Shown in pieces: positions 12,940-26,133 of a DNA stretch of 64,000 bases. The stretch lies in the NCBI GenBank assembly GCA_012295275.1, contig CM022665.1, positions 33,472,022 through 33,536,021 on the forward strand, written 5' to 3'. The notes beneath the pieces were generated by a model, which saw only the letters and a list, made by a program, of their open reading frames with translations, had not been told where the DNA came from and made no database searches. This stretch comes from Chrysomallon squamiferum. Lineage: Eukaryota > Mollusca > Gastropoda > Neomphalida > Peltospiridae. How positions within the stretch are numbered: the stretch's first letter is position 1; every line of letters starts with the position of its first letter. A program made the position numbers and the translations under genes.

Positions 12940-13848
12940 GGGGAAACTGGGGACCGATGAGCCATTTTTAAGATATCTGTTTGCCCATTTCACCCAAATC
13001 TTGATAACAGGTGTTGACTGAAAAACTGTTGATGCGATAAAGGATTACTGCTCTCGATTACAATACAGAATTTGGTAAGTTGTCTTCAACAACATCGTTA
13101 TGGGAGACATTTATGTAATAGGGTCGTGATGGCTCATCAGGACCAATGAGCCACCCATTAAGGTCCTATGGGCCATGATTTCAGAGAGTGAAACTCGCTA
13201 GAAACAACACACATGTAAATCTTATTTTTAATAAATTTCATCTGAGATGCACATGCTGTATTAAACTTAGGGGTTAAATACGTTTTCAACATACTGACCT
13301 CATTCTAGGACACATTGTGCTATCGACTCAGTCTCCATGGTTTCGTGTAGTTTCAAGAGTCCTAAACTAATGCTGAATCTTATTCAAAATTGAGCCCATA
13401 TCTGACACTGAACTGTATGATTTCCTTCTGCCTTTAGGTAGTTTGCACAACAGGTTTAGATAGGACACCTTAAATCAAATCTACCTTAACTGACCTTATT
13501 TCTTCCTGGACAGGTTAACAAATGCACATAACATAGTGTGCCTGGGAGATGTTCTGAGAAACTAGATTTCATAGTCCCCATTGCCATCTTTTTGGTTGTG
13601 TTATTACAACGATGTAGTGAACAATGTTCCACTTCCGGGATACTCAATAATAACAATCATCTGGCTCCGAAACTTTCTTCTGAAAGGGAATATGTTCATC
13701 TTCTGTTTTCTCCTCAGAGCGACTCTCTTCAAAACATTCAGGTGTGGATTTAACATTATCTTGGTGTGCTATATATTGCTTTGAAATGCAGTGGGCCCCA
13801 AAGTGGCTCATCAGACTCCAGAGAAAATGGTTCATTGGTCTCCAACAC
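12940..13848. mobile_element. TA-flanked inverted-repeat element, GGGGAA type
   Basis: Left end GGGGAAACTGGGGACCGATG follows TA. The right end, read on the other strand, gives GTGTTGGAGACCAATGAACC and is followed by TA at 13849. Beyond the first bases the arms align as GGGGACCGATGAGCCATTTT against GGAGACCAATGAACCATTTT. Internal copies of GGCTCATCAGGACCAATGAGCC-like sequence lie near 13131-13155 and 13803-13818. No intact transposase is seen. The terminus resembles the element at 24556-25674 in layout. Confidence 0.6.
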
Positions 13849-14592
13849 TACTTTCATTATGTTAGCCCAGTGAACAAGACAAAAAACACAAACCTTTACA
13901 GGATCTGTAAAATATGTATTATTACCTCAATATTAAACTGTAACCAAAACACAAAAACATTATCCAAGGTAGTCAGTAACCTACTTTTCAACTGGTATGT
14001 TGATGGCTTGCTCCAAAGCTCTCTAAGCAATATGGGTGAAGGTCACATGTACAGCAGTTGCATTGATGGTGGAAAAATGCCACTAACATTTTGCAGTCAG
14101 GAGTTTATGGGGTTGTTCAAAGGTCCTCAGTTTCCACTATTTCATATGTACATTAATGAGATCATTATAACAAGAAAACAGTGTGGTTACTGCAAAAATA
14201 GCATTTTACAAAACAATTAAATTATTGTTATATTTCCAAAACTGACTCTGATAAAATAATCCTCAAAAAGATTTTCCAAATTTGGTCTCTCATTTTTATG
14301 GGCTATCGAAGTAGCCAATATATAAATATAAACAATAACAGCTTATCGTTAAAAACGTGTAGACGAAGACATTTTTTGTTGTTAAAAGATAACCTGTAAT
14401 ATGACCAATACTGGCAGACTATTACTGTCCTGGGTTCCTTAAGAAAGTACCAGTGACAGTGTTACCATATTTTAATGTCCCACGTGTCTTGGAGGAATTA
14501 CGTATAAACAAGGAGAAATAAACCTCACACGTTAATGGTGTTTAAATATCTTTAGATTGTGCTTTTAGATCAGTCCCTCATATATATATATA

Positions 14593-14660
14593 GGGAATAA
14601 TTGGTTACTGTCTTAAGGTATCAGTATTTATCTTTTGAAGATTGAAATGGCAATGGCAAT
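14593..14660 (+). repeat. Dispersed repeat, copy 1
   Basis: The block starting TTGGTTACTGTCTTAAGGTA and running through TCTTTTGAAGATTGAAATGG matches 32017-32075. In both places it directly follows a dinucleotide run ((AT)n here, (CA)n there). Family unknown. Confidence 0.6.
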
Positions 14661-15383
14661 GTTTATATGTACTTTGTTTATATGTATATGGTAGGCCTAT
14701 ATATATGTTCACACGTGACAGAATGTGTATATTTATCTGTTCTTACTTTTGATCTGAATATATTAACTTTGTTATGTATACGATATAAATTCAAAGTAAT
14801 CTAGGTGAAATCGATAATCAAATAATTGTTTTAGTGATGTATTATTTAAGTGACATGAAAACTAAATCAATTGGTTAAATAAAAATATAAATAAAATAAA
14901 TAAATAAGCAAAAGGAAAGAACAAATGGTAATTCATAGTCTACACATAAAATGCATATAAAATCGTATGTACACGGACTGAGAATAAAATAATACAAAGG
15001 CAAAGTCGAGGTAAAAAAGTAGCAGATATAATAATAAAGTTGTCAAAAGAAATACTTGTTTTACCTCTGTCATGAACAATATAACACATTTTTTACAATC
15101 TAAGAACCATATACTAACGTACAAGTTGGTTACATATCTAATACTGCCCGTTTACCTGCAAGCATGTCGACCTACTTAGACATTTTATTGGCTTCATAAC
15201 AACCTAGCTTCCTACGCATATACATGCATGTATACATCTATATGAATACATTATATTATATCTGATAATATATTTATTCCGTATATATTCACGTTATGAA
15301 TGGGCTAACAACGAAAGCACAAAATATGTCACATATTTACTGCCCATAAACTGATAAAGAGACCTATCTTAACTGTACAACAC

Positions 15384-15384
<1 letters not shown>

Positions 15385-15436
<52 letters not shown>
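15385..15436. repeat. (AAT)n microsatellite
   Basis: About 16 units ending in an AAATA run, just upstream of NOX4 exon 1. Confidence 0.95.
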
Positions 15437-15442
<6 letters not shown>

Positions 15443-15715
15443 AACACAAGACCAGTTTATCTTTTTCAATTAAATGTTTAGTGCGTGAACCCGTTTTCCT
15501 ATTGCGAACAAAGCAGTGTCTCTCTTTCTGCGTCGGTGTCTATTACTAGCAAAGTATTATGATGAAAAAGGAATGGAAGCTGACTCACATGTTGTGAATG
15601 ATGTAAGGACATATTACCATGAACGCTTAACACAGGAAACCACTTTTGCGGATGAACACTTCCTAAATCTTTAATTCCTATTTTTAAAAAAGCATGATAG
15701 GCAGAACCACCGAGG

Positions 15716-15926
15716 ATGAAGGGGTCGTACATACGCGCCTGGTGTACCAGTTTAGGTATCAAGTATTTTGTAATGGTAAGTTTGACCTTAGTCGTTTTTA
15801 ATCAGGTTTATATATGGATATTTGTATTTTTTTCCCGTTTAACTGTTAATAATAAAGTAATCAGTTTATAGAAAATGAACATCCTAATTAATGAAGGTTG
15901 AGATTCGAGATTCGAGAATCGCTGAA

Positions 15927-16014
<88 letters not shown>

Positions 16015-19000
16015 GCATGTAGAATCATATACTGTTCCAGAAGTAATAATTATTTTCAATACAGCTAGTAGGGACTTAGAACATCATCATCATCATCACT
16101 AATACAGTTATTATTGTGATTATTGTTGTTGTTATTATTATTATTTAATTTTATTTTCAGTTTACACTAGTGAAACATAAACAAAACTTCTGATACAGAA
16201 ATAAAAAAATTAAAAAAAATATTCTACTAAAAGGTATAAAGAATAAGTTCTTGAAAAAGTAATGGCAAATGAACAATAAAAAAAGATTGACCTACGAATG
16301 AAATAACCAGTACACAAACCCTCCCAAAAACAAACTAAAAACAAAGAAATAATAATGTAATTTTTTTAGCTGTATATATATAAAAATCAGTTTCATTGTG
16401 TTTGCTACATTACATTATTTGAGTAATGGTATTTATGCCATTCACAGACATAACTATTTACTTGTCAATAAAAATACCAGTTAGTCAGTTTTTATAAGAA
16501 TTGTACATATTATCTAACTAACATTGCCTTCATCTGGTATATGCAGATATTAAAAAATTGCTGATAATTTTATTTATTTGTGTATTTATTTATTTATTTA
16601 CTGACTGACTGTAAACAAAATATTCTTGCAGACAGGTATTTTGTTAATCTTTTGCTAAAGGTTACCCCTTTCAGCTAGAAAAGCTATACTTTAGACCATA
16701 ATAATTAACAAAGTATTGTGCCCCATCTCTTGATAACTAGACTTGGTGTTTCACATTATGTTCACAGTTAAGACATATTGTGGTGAACGATAAAATGGTT
16801 TTAATTAAATCAAGTATTTATGACATTTTCTTTATTTCTTTATCTTCATTAATTATTTATGCCATAAAACAAAATTAGACTGGATTAATGTTATATTGTA
16901 GTAGTAGTAGAGTAGTAGTAGCAGCAGCAGTAGTAGTAATAGTAGTAGTAGTAGTATAAGTAGCTGCAGTAGGCCTAGTACTAGTAGTAGTAATGGTGGT
17001 AATAGTAGTAGTAATGTGAAGTGGCAGCTGTAGCAATAATAATAATACTAGCATTTAAAGTAAAATGAAACTCAAGTATTACACTGTGAATGTGACTTCC
17101 AGGATGAATTTAACATATTTTATTTTATTCCAGACATTCACCGTGCTTCAGTCTTCTTCAACTTGTAGAGAATGCCTCAGTCCATAACAACACGTTGCAT
17201 CTATTTTTAGTCATAGGGCAGGCTAACTTTTATTTCAGCCACATTTGAGATCAGGCCTTTTTTGGCATGTGTGTTGAGGATTCCATGAAATGAATATGCA
17301 TACTGACCCATTATCATATTCATACTCTTTGCTTAATGTTGTTAAATAAACTAAAATCTGAATATTATTCAGTTTGGTTCCTGAATGCAATTTTTACTGG
17401 ACTTTTTAAAATTATTTTTTATTTTTTTTATTTTTTATTTTTCTATTTTTTTTATTTTCAGGAATTGTCAGCTTATGTAATTTACTTTTAAAAGAGGGAA
17501 ATATAAATACTTAATAAATTTAAAATTACTCTTCATTGCTGGCCAGTAGCTCGATCATTCTCAAAATAAAATTACATTATGTTATAAAAAAAAAAAAAAT
17601 GTTCATCCAGATAAAATGCAAAAAATGTCTTTAAACATTATTAAAGTAATATGGTAGGGAATTTAATCTTGATGATTAGACTTAATATAGCAATAAACAA
17701 TAATTGATCTTCTTTGGCTTTAAATCTATATAATAATTAAATAAATCAAATCATTCTGCCAAAACAATAAATTAATATATCTCTTAACCCAAAAGAGATC
17801 CTTCAAGATACTTAGTCCTACTAATGTTTCTGGAATATCATAATTTTACTGTCACAACCACTTTTACATACACTATTAAGTCTACCACTTGTTTTAAATG
17901 TCATAAGTATTTTACTTCTTATTTATTTATTTATTATATATTTTTATTACTATATGTACTTTTACTAATGTTAAAATGCCTATGCTAGATTCAGTTCATC
18001 TGTTTGTAGGATAAAATCTTCACAAACTCTGCAATGTAACTATCATGGTTTATTCTACTGTGCTATATCTTCGTAACCTTATTTTGTATTACCTCAGTGG
18101 TGTAATTAACTGCTATTAATAGTTCCAGATATTTTGAAAATAATGCATTTTTCAGATTTTTTATTTTTTTTTAACGTAGATGATATGGTTGTTGGTTTGC
18201 TTGGTACTCTTCTGGAAAACATATGACTGTTTCAGATACAGACTCGATTTCTTTTACATTCATCAGCTTCTAGGGGTCAGTATGAAATGAATGGAACTAT
18301 GTTTAAACAGATATATATTACGATACGGGTCATAAATCATGTCATAGTTAGTGATTTCACAGAATTTAATTGGTTTTAATTTAATTTGTTAGTAATGGTT
18401 AATGTAGTTTTCTCTAAGTATCCTCAGTTTTGTTATTTAGCTAGCTAAGTACTTTCTTTCCTACTCATGGATATTTGTGCTTAAGCTTTATTTCTTTCTT
18501 TTATGTCCTTTTATATGTGTTTGATAATAATTTTTTTGTTATTGTGTTGCTTTAAATGGCTAGTTCTTTAAAAGCTGTTCGGCATCTATTTTTCCTTATA
18601 AAATACAACAAAAATAAATAATACAGCATAACATTATTTACTTTTTTAAGTTAATTAATGTTATTATACTTTATTGTATTTATTTGTCTAATACGTTTTT
18701 ATTTTTCTTAGTCATGGTTGTGTATATCAAGAGGTGCAGCGACTGTTTTGAACTTTAACTGTGGACTTGTTCTTCTTCCTGTATCTCCCACTCTACGCAG
18801 CCTTCTAAGGAAATGTAATAAGCAGGTTGGTTTAACACTGTTCTGTTTTACTTTCTCCTCACTTCTTTTAATTTTTCACAGAAATATTGAATAAAAACTC
18901 TGTTAATAAGCCGTAGATGTAAACTGCAAGATTATGTTCATTAATTTTTAAATTAATTTTCTCATCTGCAAGATATATTCTAATATTCATACCCTATTAT

Positions 19001-20573
19001 AAATTTTAATTTAATACTGTTGTTTCTAACTATTCTAATTTCTGTTCTATCTTTATGATAGTGTACATCAACCTTTTTATCCTGAAGTTTATTTCATTTT
19101 TCTTTTAAGATTTCCATTGAAGCTATGAGAGTTATGCTAGACTCCTGCAAAGGATTCCATATAACATGTGCTATCTTCATATTAATAGCATCTGGTATGT
19201 TGAAGTCAATCATGTAAAGTGAATATAAGCAGTTGATTCAGTAAAGAAAAGGCTGAGGTTTTGATTTTTGATTAGATAACTTAAATTATTTACAAAAATT
19301 GAGTAAAATATGCAAATATAATTATAGAAAATAAACAAGTTCATTTAACTGCTAGAAGCTTGTCGAAGGATGACTAATAAATGTCTCTAACTCTATATTT
19401 GCATTGAAATTAGACATAAATGGAAAACTTTAAAGCCCACATGCCAAAATTTATAGTGACCATCCCTTAATATTTAGGTACAGCAGTCCCTCATTTTTAC
19501 ACGGTTTCGATTAACGTGATTTTCAAGTTAATGTGGCTTATGAATTACTGCTTGTTTTTATTTAGTGCGGAGTGGTTTTGCGTAACACGTACACAAAACA
19601 GCTCTGGGAAGAGCATATCCACAAAAACTGTTCTTGCAAAGGAAGAAAAACTAATGTACCAAATAACAGTTTTTACATGAGGGGAATGCAAAAGAGAATT
19701 TTAAACTGTGCCCAATGAATATACACAAATTTCTTCTTCTTCCTTTTAATGTTACACTACTTTTTAAACAGCAATAATATCAAGGATTTAAAAAATATTA
19801 TTGCATGAAGTATGTTATTTTACATATAATTATTTTTATATTCCATTAACAAGATTATTTAGCAAAGCATTTTGATGGATATAAAACATTAAACTCGGGA
19901 ACTGGTGTATAAATTTTTAACAGTACACTTCAAAAATATTTTAAAATGACAGACAAATAACTGTCTCCTGCCTGTGTATTTTTTCTCTATAAAAAATAAT
20001 TTAAGTTAAAATAAATATTTTTCAAATTTTCATCTTCTTATTATTAGTAGTATTAGTATTTTTTCAGAGTTCATTATCATTATCTTCACTGGTTCTTTAC
20101 TTTGGTTAATGCATTTTTAATATATAATATATATAGTTAATTAATCCTCTGATGTAACCATATGTAATATATGGTTACATCAGAGGATTAATTAACTAAT
20201 CTTATAAAGGGCTTACTCTGTATGTGTATATGTGTCCATTACTTTCATTCTTTATATATATATGTACATGCATGCATGCATAAATACATACATACATACA
20301 TACATGTATGTGTATGTGGTACAATGTAATATACATGTGTGTATACAAATGAATATAAACATTTCAGAATATATCTTCTTTTTCTTATATAATATTGTAT
20401 ATGCAATTTTCTTTTAGTTACTCATGCTACAGGACACCTGTTTAATGCCAGGAATTTTTCAAAGCATTATACTAAAATACACCAGGATGTAAATGGAGCA
20501 CAGTTTATGGATGAAGTATACTTCAATTATATTCTTTTCTCTAATTTAATTTTTATTTTCTGATCAGCCTTTC

Positions 20574-20612
<39 letters not shown>

Positions 20613-23600
20613 ATTTTGTTTTTTCATTAAATGAGTTATTATTCAGTTAAGAATTTAATATTTAATATATTTATTAATTTTAATTCAAATTTTCTCTTTA
20701 AAATCTGTACTATAAAGGATTAAGATTAATATATATATATATTTTTTTTAGGATCCTCTCTGGATAATTTTCCGAACAATTCCAGGGATCACTGGTATTG
20801 TGTTGCTTGTGGTTCTAATCTTAATAGTAACTTCAAGCACTCACTATATGAGGTAAAATGATATATACATTTCAACAGTTTCACACACACACATACACAC
20901 ACCTGACTATACAGCTGACTATTCATCTGACTTCCTACCTTCACATATACAGACACACAGATATATCATAATCAGTAGAGGTGGTTTTGAAACTGAGAAA
21001 TATTTTTATTACCTTTTGTTCTAAATTATGTAAAGGAAGTTCTTATAAAAAGCCACTGTATAAAATGCTGAAATGTTCTATTTATTTAGATGATAGATGT
21101 TCTTTTTATAATATTGTTGTCAAATGTAATGTAATTTTTCTGTAAAAATCTAAAACTTTATGAGCCAGTAACTTTGGTAGATTTACCCAAAAGAAGACTG
21201 AAAATCAAAATGTAATTAAAATTTGTCACAGTTATGTGGTGTTATGCTGTTGGTAAATATATATGCTATATTGTTGCAGAGAAGTTAATTATGATTTGTT
21301 CTTCATAACACACAAATTGGTGATAGTCTTCTACATACTTCTACTTGTTCATGGAATGAGGTAAGAATATAATCTATCATTGTAATATAACATAAAATCA
21401 AACCAAATTGTTGGTACAGTTCAGTTAATAATAAAATTCAGTCATCAATGAACTTAGATTTATATTCTTCTAATTAAGTACATTCTGTCACCTGTAATCT
21501 GTGGTGGTCAAGCATTTGAGTGTTCAAGTTTAAACATATTCTTATTAAAATATATGCTTAATAATTATTATCACCAGAAATTTAAATAATGTGATATTAT
21601 TTGACATACTAAAGAAAATTAGAAAAAAGTAGGATCTACATTTATTAAACAATTTCTTTGGAGTATTTAAAATTAAGTAATTAAAGGAAGAACAAATGTC
21701 TCAAGAAAAGATCAGTAGGTATTTTATTTGTGTAAATATGTCTTCACAATTAAAACAGTAATACCTATCCTTAAATTAGATATCAATTATGGATAAAAAA
21801 GTAAAATAATAACATCATTACATTTATTTTTACCAGTACTCGGGGATACACAGAAAAAGGAAACAGAAACAGTAATTCACCAAAAGTGCCAAAACAACCT
21901 TTATTATTAAAACCTATTCTGAATCTGGCTAATACAGTTCATATGAAACAGATACATGTCTATCAGAAACCATATTTTTGTACTGTGATCCTTAAACACA
22001 TATGCACATCTTTGTCATATTTGTTTGTGTGTCTAAATAGATATATATATATATATATTAAAATATGCACAGTACTTTATAATTTTAGAGGTCCAATCAA
22101 GAGACAGTTAAATATTGATACCCACACACCTGGATGTCTTTTAACTGAAACATCTACCCTTGCATCTTTACCAGAAGCTGAATATCATATTTCAGTGTAC
22201 ACTTGTGATGAAGAACCAAAGTTTGAATCTATAGGATGTGAGGTATAAAAAAAGTTTATTCAAGATAATGTAATATAACTAACTAACTGATATTATTACT
22301 CATCTTTTCATAAAGCTGAAATGGATATTTGAAAACTGAAATAAAATTTTACTTTTAATATTCAAATTAAAAACACTAGCATCATGTTAAATAAACATGT
22401 CTGGTATGTTATTATGTAACTAACAAATATGTTGTTTGTTTCAAGTCTTGGATGTGGATTGGTGTTCCTTTATTAATTTACTCATGTGATAAATTATTCC
22501 ATCTTGTGAGGAGGACTTCTGTTACCACAGTGACAGAAATTGTTCTGTATCCTGATGAAATTATCAAGATTTTCATGCATCAAAAAGGATTCAGTGCAGA
22601 ACCTGGTCAGGTAAACATCTAAGAGAAAACATTGTATTTGTTAGTCTTAAAGGTTTTTGTTTATTAAATAGTTATTTCCTTGAGACTCACCCATATCATA
22701 ATTGGCACTGGATGTTGTTGAACATAAAAATATATCAATATTAAAATACCAAATTCCATAATTATAATGAATGATGAGATAAATGAAATATTTTAACCTG
22801 AGATCACTGTTACACATTCCTATGGATATATGTAGTTAGTCATCTATATAATCATTAATTTCGTTTGTAAAATATAAAAGTTCTTAAACTAAATGATCTA
22901 AAGTCTATTTTGTTTCATTTCATATATTTTTTGGTTAGTATTTTATTATTATTATTGAAAATTTATTTTCAGTATATTTTATTGAATTGTCCAGAGATAT
23001 CAGTGCTAGAATGGCATCCATATTCCTTTACTATGGTATGTTCTTTTGAAGTTAGTTTGTAACTGTTATAAACTGAAATTACTGTTTTAAGCTGAACAAA
23101 AATTATTAAACTAAAACTCAAAAAGAACAACTAGTAAAAGACAAAGATATCAAACCAAAGTTATCTCTTTATCACTAAAATGTTTCATATTAAACAATCT
23201 GCAAAACAAAATATATACATAATATTAAAAGAAAACAGCATGGAATGAAATGAATGAAATAAAAAATGCGAAAGCTAACGTAACCAAAGAAATTTCTTTA
23301 ATTATTTTTACCATAGTGTGCCAGATAAAAAAGAATAACTTGAAGTTTATTCTCAGGATTTTTCAAGATTTTGAAAATTATAATAGATAATGGCATCATT
23401 TCAGTGTCCATCTAATGAAAATGAAGATTTTGCAGTTACAATACAAGTCCTGGGTGACTGGTCAGGTGATTTGGTAACTATTCCTCTTCGTAAATACACA
23501 ACTTAGTTGAAGTAAGGTCACCTTATTTCAGTAAAATATTTTAATATATAACCAATGATATGCCTATATGTATATATGTTATTAGATATAATGGTTCTTG

Positions 23601-26060
23601 TGTCACTGTTACTGAGAACTGTGGCATTGAAATGTGGGAATTTTTAGTTTGACCAGTTTCTATGAAGGTCATCTAAATTGTATGGCTAAAATAAAATTAT
23701 TTGGCCAATCCATAGTTTGAGTGAATAAACCACACTTAACACCTTCAGTTCTGCAAAAACCTTCATATAATCTGACGAATAGTGTACCAGACCCATAAAC
23801 TAGAGTTTCACTGAGGTACTGGTATTGGTGTCGGGTATTTAGTACACATCTAAAAAGAAGTGAATCACTTATCTAGTATGAAATTTACATTTAGTAAACG
23901 TATTAACAGAAATATATTGCTTGTTCTAGTACATTATTTACATTTATATATCACTTGTTCTGGTATGATACTTACATTTAGTAGATTTGTTAAGTGAAAT
24001 AGATCACTTGTTCTGGTATATTTACATTTAGTAGATTTGTTAACTGAAATATATCAATTGTTCTGATACAGTGTTTATATTTAGTACACTGAAATATATC
24101 CCTTGTTTATTTTGTAAAATAATATACCTTTTTCTTCCTCATTTCCTCCCCTTTTGTTATTTAAAATTTATATCGTTTTTTTTTTGTTGTTTTTTTTTTC
24201 TGTTTTTTTTTTTTTACAGAATTTGGTAACACAAAAATAACTGAAATACAAAAAGATACAGCATGATTTAATTATTTTTCGATATTAAAATTTCATCTTT
24301 TAGGGAAGTTAAAAAGAAAAATAATTGCTGAAAAACAACTTGAACAAGAACCTGAGCTTCTGGTTGCAAGTATACCACGAAGGTACAAATATATTTAACA
24401 TATCATGTTTGAAAAGGTAAATTTATTGCTAATTAAAATTTATTAAATTAACTAACTGAAGAAAAGTAAGTGAAATAATAATTAATAACAAAAACCTGTA
24501 TTGGGTTAGTTGGTGTATATTTTTTTATATAGATATTAATCTAACTAAAAATATAGGGGAAGTGTACGTATATACTGAACCTGTACCTATATTGAACCTC
24601 TGGCATTTCTCAGCCTCTGATTGTCTGAAAGGTGTTTTGCCACAACTGTGTGACACCTCAGTCAACATCGTGCATTTTGTGATATAAATAAAAACGTATT
24701 TTGCCCATGTAAATGTAATTTTTTGCTATTTTTGAAGGTTTGTAGTTCTGGTAGGTATATAGGTGCATATGTAGGATATTAAATATTTGTAGGTTAGGAC
24801 ATATTTGGCATTTAGCATTTGGCCCTGCAACCCAAATAAGTGGTCTGATGCTGATTATGCAGCTGCAGTGTCCGAACAACAGAACTAGGCCTACTCGTCA
24901 TAGAGACGTCATAATCGTGGCGACAGCAACCACACCTGACAACCAACCCGAACCTGAACAGCATTGTGCTTGCCTGAATCCATAAATAAAGATTCTGAAC
25001 CTGAAAATGTAGACTGTGAGTCGTGGCCCCAGAGAGAAGAGCAACGTGCGTCACAAGCACCCGACAGTAGAACTGTTAATGTCTCTCTTACCTCTTTGAA
25101 ACTAGTACAACAAATCAGCATGGTCGATCCTTCTACAGAGCCGCAAATAGCCAGACACACAACTTCAAAACAGCACCAGAGATGAAGATGGACATTCAGT
25201 TGACTTCCTAGTCGACACAGTCAGATACGCTGCAATCAAAAATGACGATCAACTTCTGTGAGGATCTGGACAATATAACTGACACAATGAATATGCTATT
25301 TTGAATTGGTGTTTGTTCCTTCCTTCCTTTTTATTTTTCAAATTCTATGGTGCAGCAGTCTCAATTAGGCAAAAGGTAATGTATTGAAAATGGAATTTAC
25401 AAAGGATACTCAGAATTCCCTATATTGAACCACTTTGTCCTTATGTTGAACCCAGGTTCAATATAAGAACAGATAGGGTTCAATATAAGTCATGGGGGCC
25501 CTAAACTGAACTTTTGTCAATATGTTTTAATTGGTCCATAAACGTTTTTTACTTCATGAGGGTCTTATGGAATCTAACATCTATCAACTACGACTAGACT
25601 GATCTTCATTGATACCATCTGGACTGAGCAATGAAGGTCAGAAGTTAGGGGGTTCAATATGTGTACACTTCTCCTAATTAAAATATAAATTACTGATCAT
25701 TTCTTTATGCAATGATTTCAGTTTATCTGTCATTATTGATGGACCATTTTCCAGTTCACTAGAAGGAATTATTAACAAAAAGATTGTTGTATGTATTGGA
25801 GGGGGAATAGGCATAACACCATTTTTATCAGTTCTACATTTTTTACGGTACGTTCCTTTTACCTATTTGCTCCTTTGGATTACAATTTATTATACTTTTG
25901 TAAATGAGCAAAACGCAACATAAATGTGAGTAGACTTTGGTATAAAGTCAAATGAAAACAAGGGTGTATAAGTCAGACTGAAAGTGTAAACTTACTTTGC
26001 AGCAACCATTCAAATATGATTCAAAATTTTTTTTAATTTAAAATACAGTTAAAAATAACC

Positions 26061-26133
<73 letters not shown>

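Larger units (their letters stand above)
13851..15480. other. Intergenic, no gene recognised
   Basis: AT-rich. The ORF running from the element end to 14220 has no recognisable domain. A short dispersed repeat is at 14593-14660 and an AAT microsatellite at 15385-15436. Confidence 0.5.

Noticed and set aside
13744-14220. 158-codon ORF
   Set aside because: It runs from inside the 12940-13848 element into flank, with no domain and poor composition.
15489-15762. Open frames on both strands (plus 15489-15674, minus 15762-15499)
   Set aside because: They overlap the NOX4 5' end, have no recognisable domain, and the plus-strand region is better explained as promoter or 5' UTR.
15808-16059. Arg/Glu repeat ORF
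   Set aside because: Translation of the (CT)n microsatellite.
23490-23506. NOX4 stop at 23504 read as an early end of the protein
   Set aside because: A donor at 23490 joins in phase to the exon at 24304, which continues the NADPH-binding domain.
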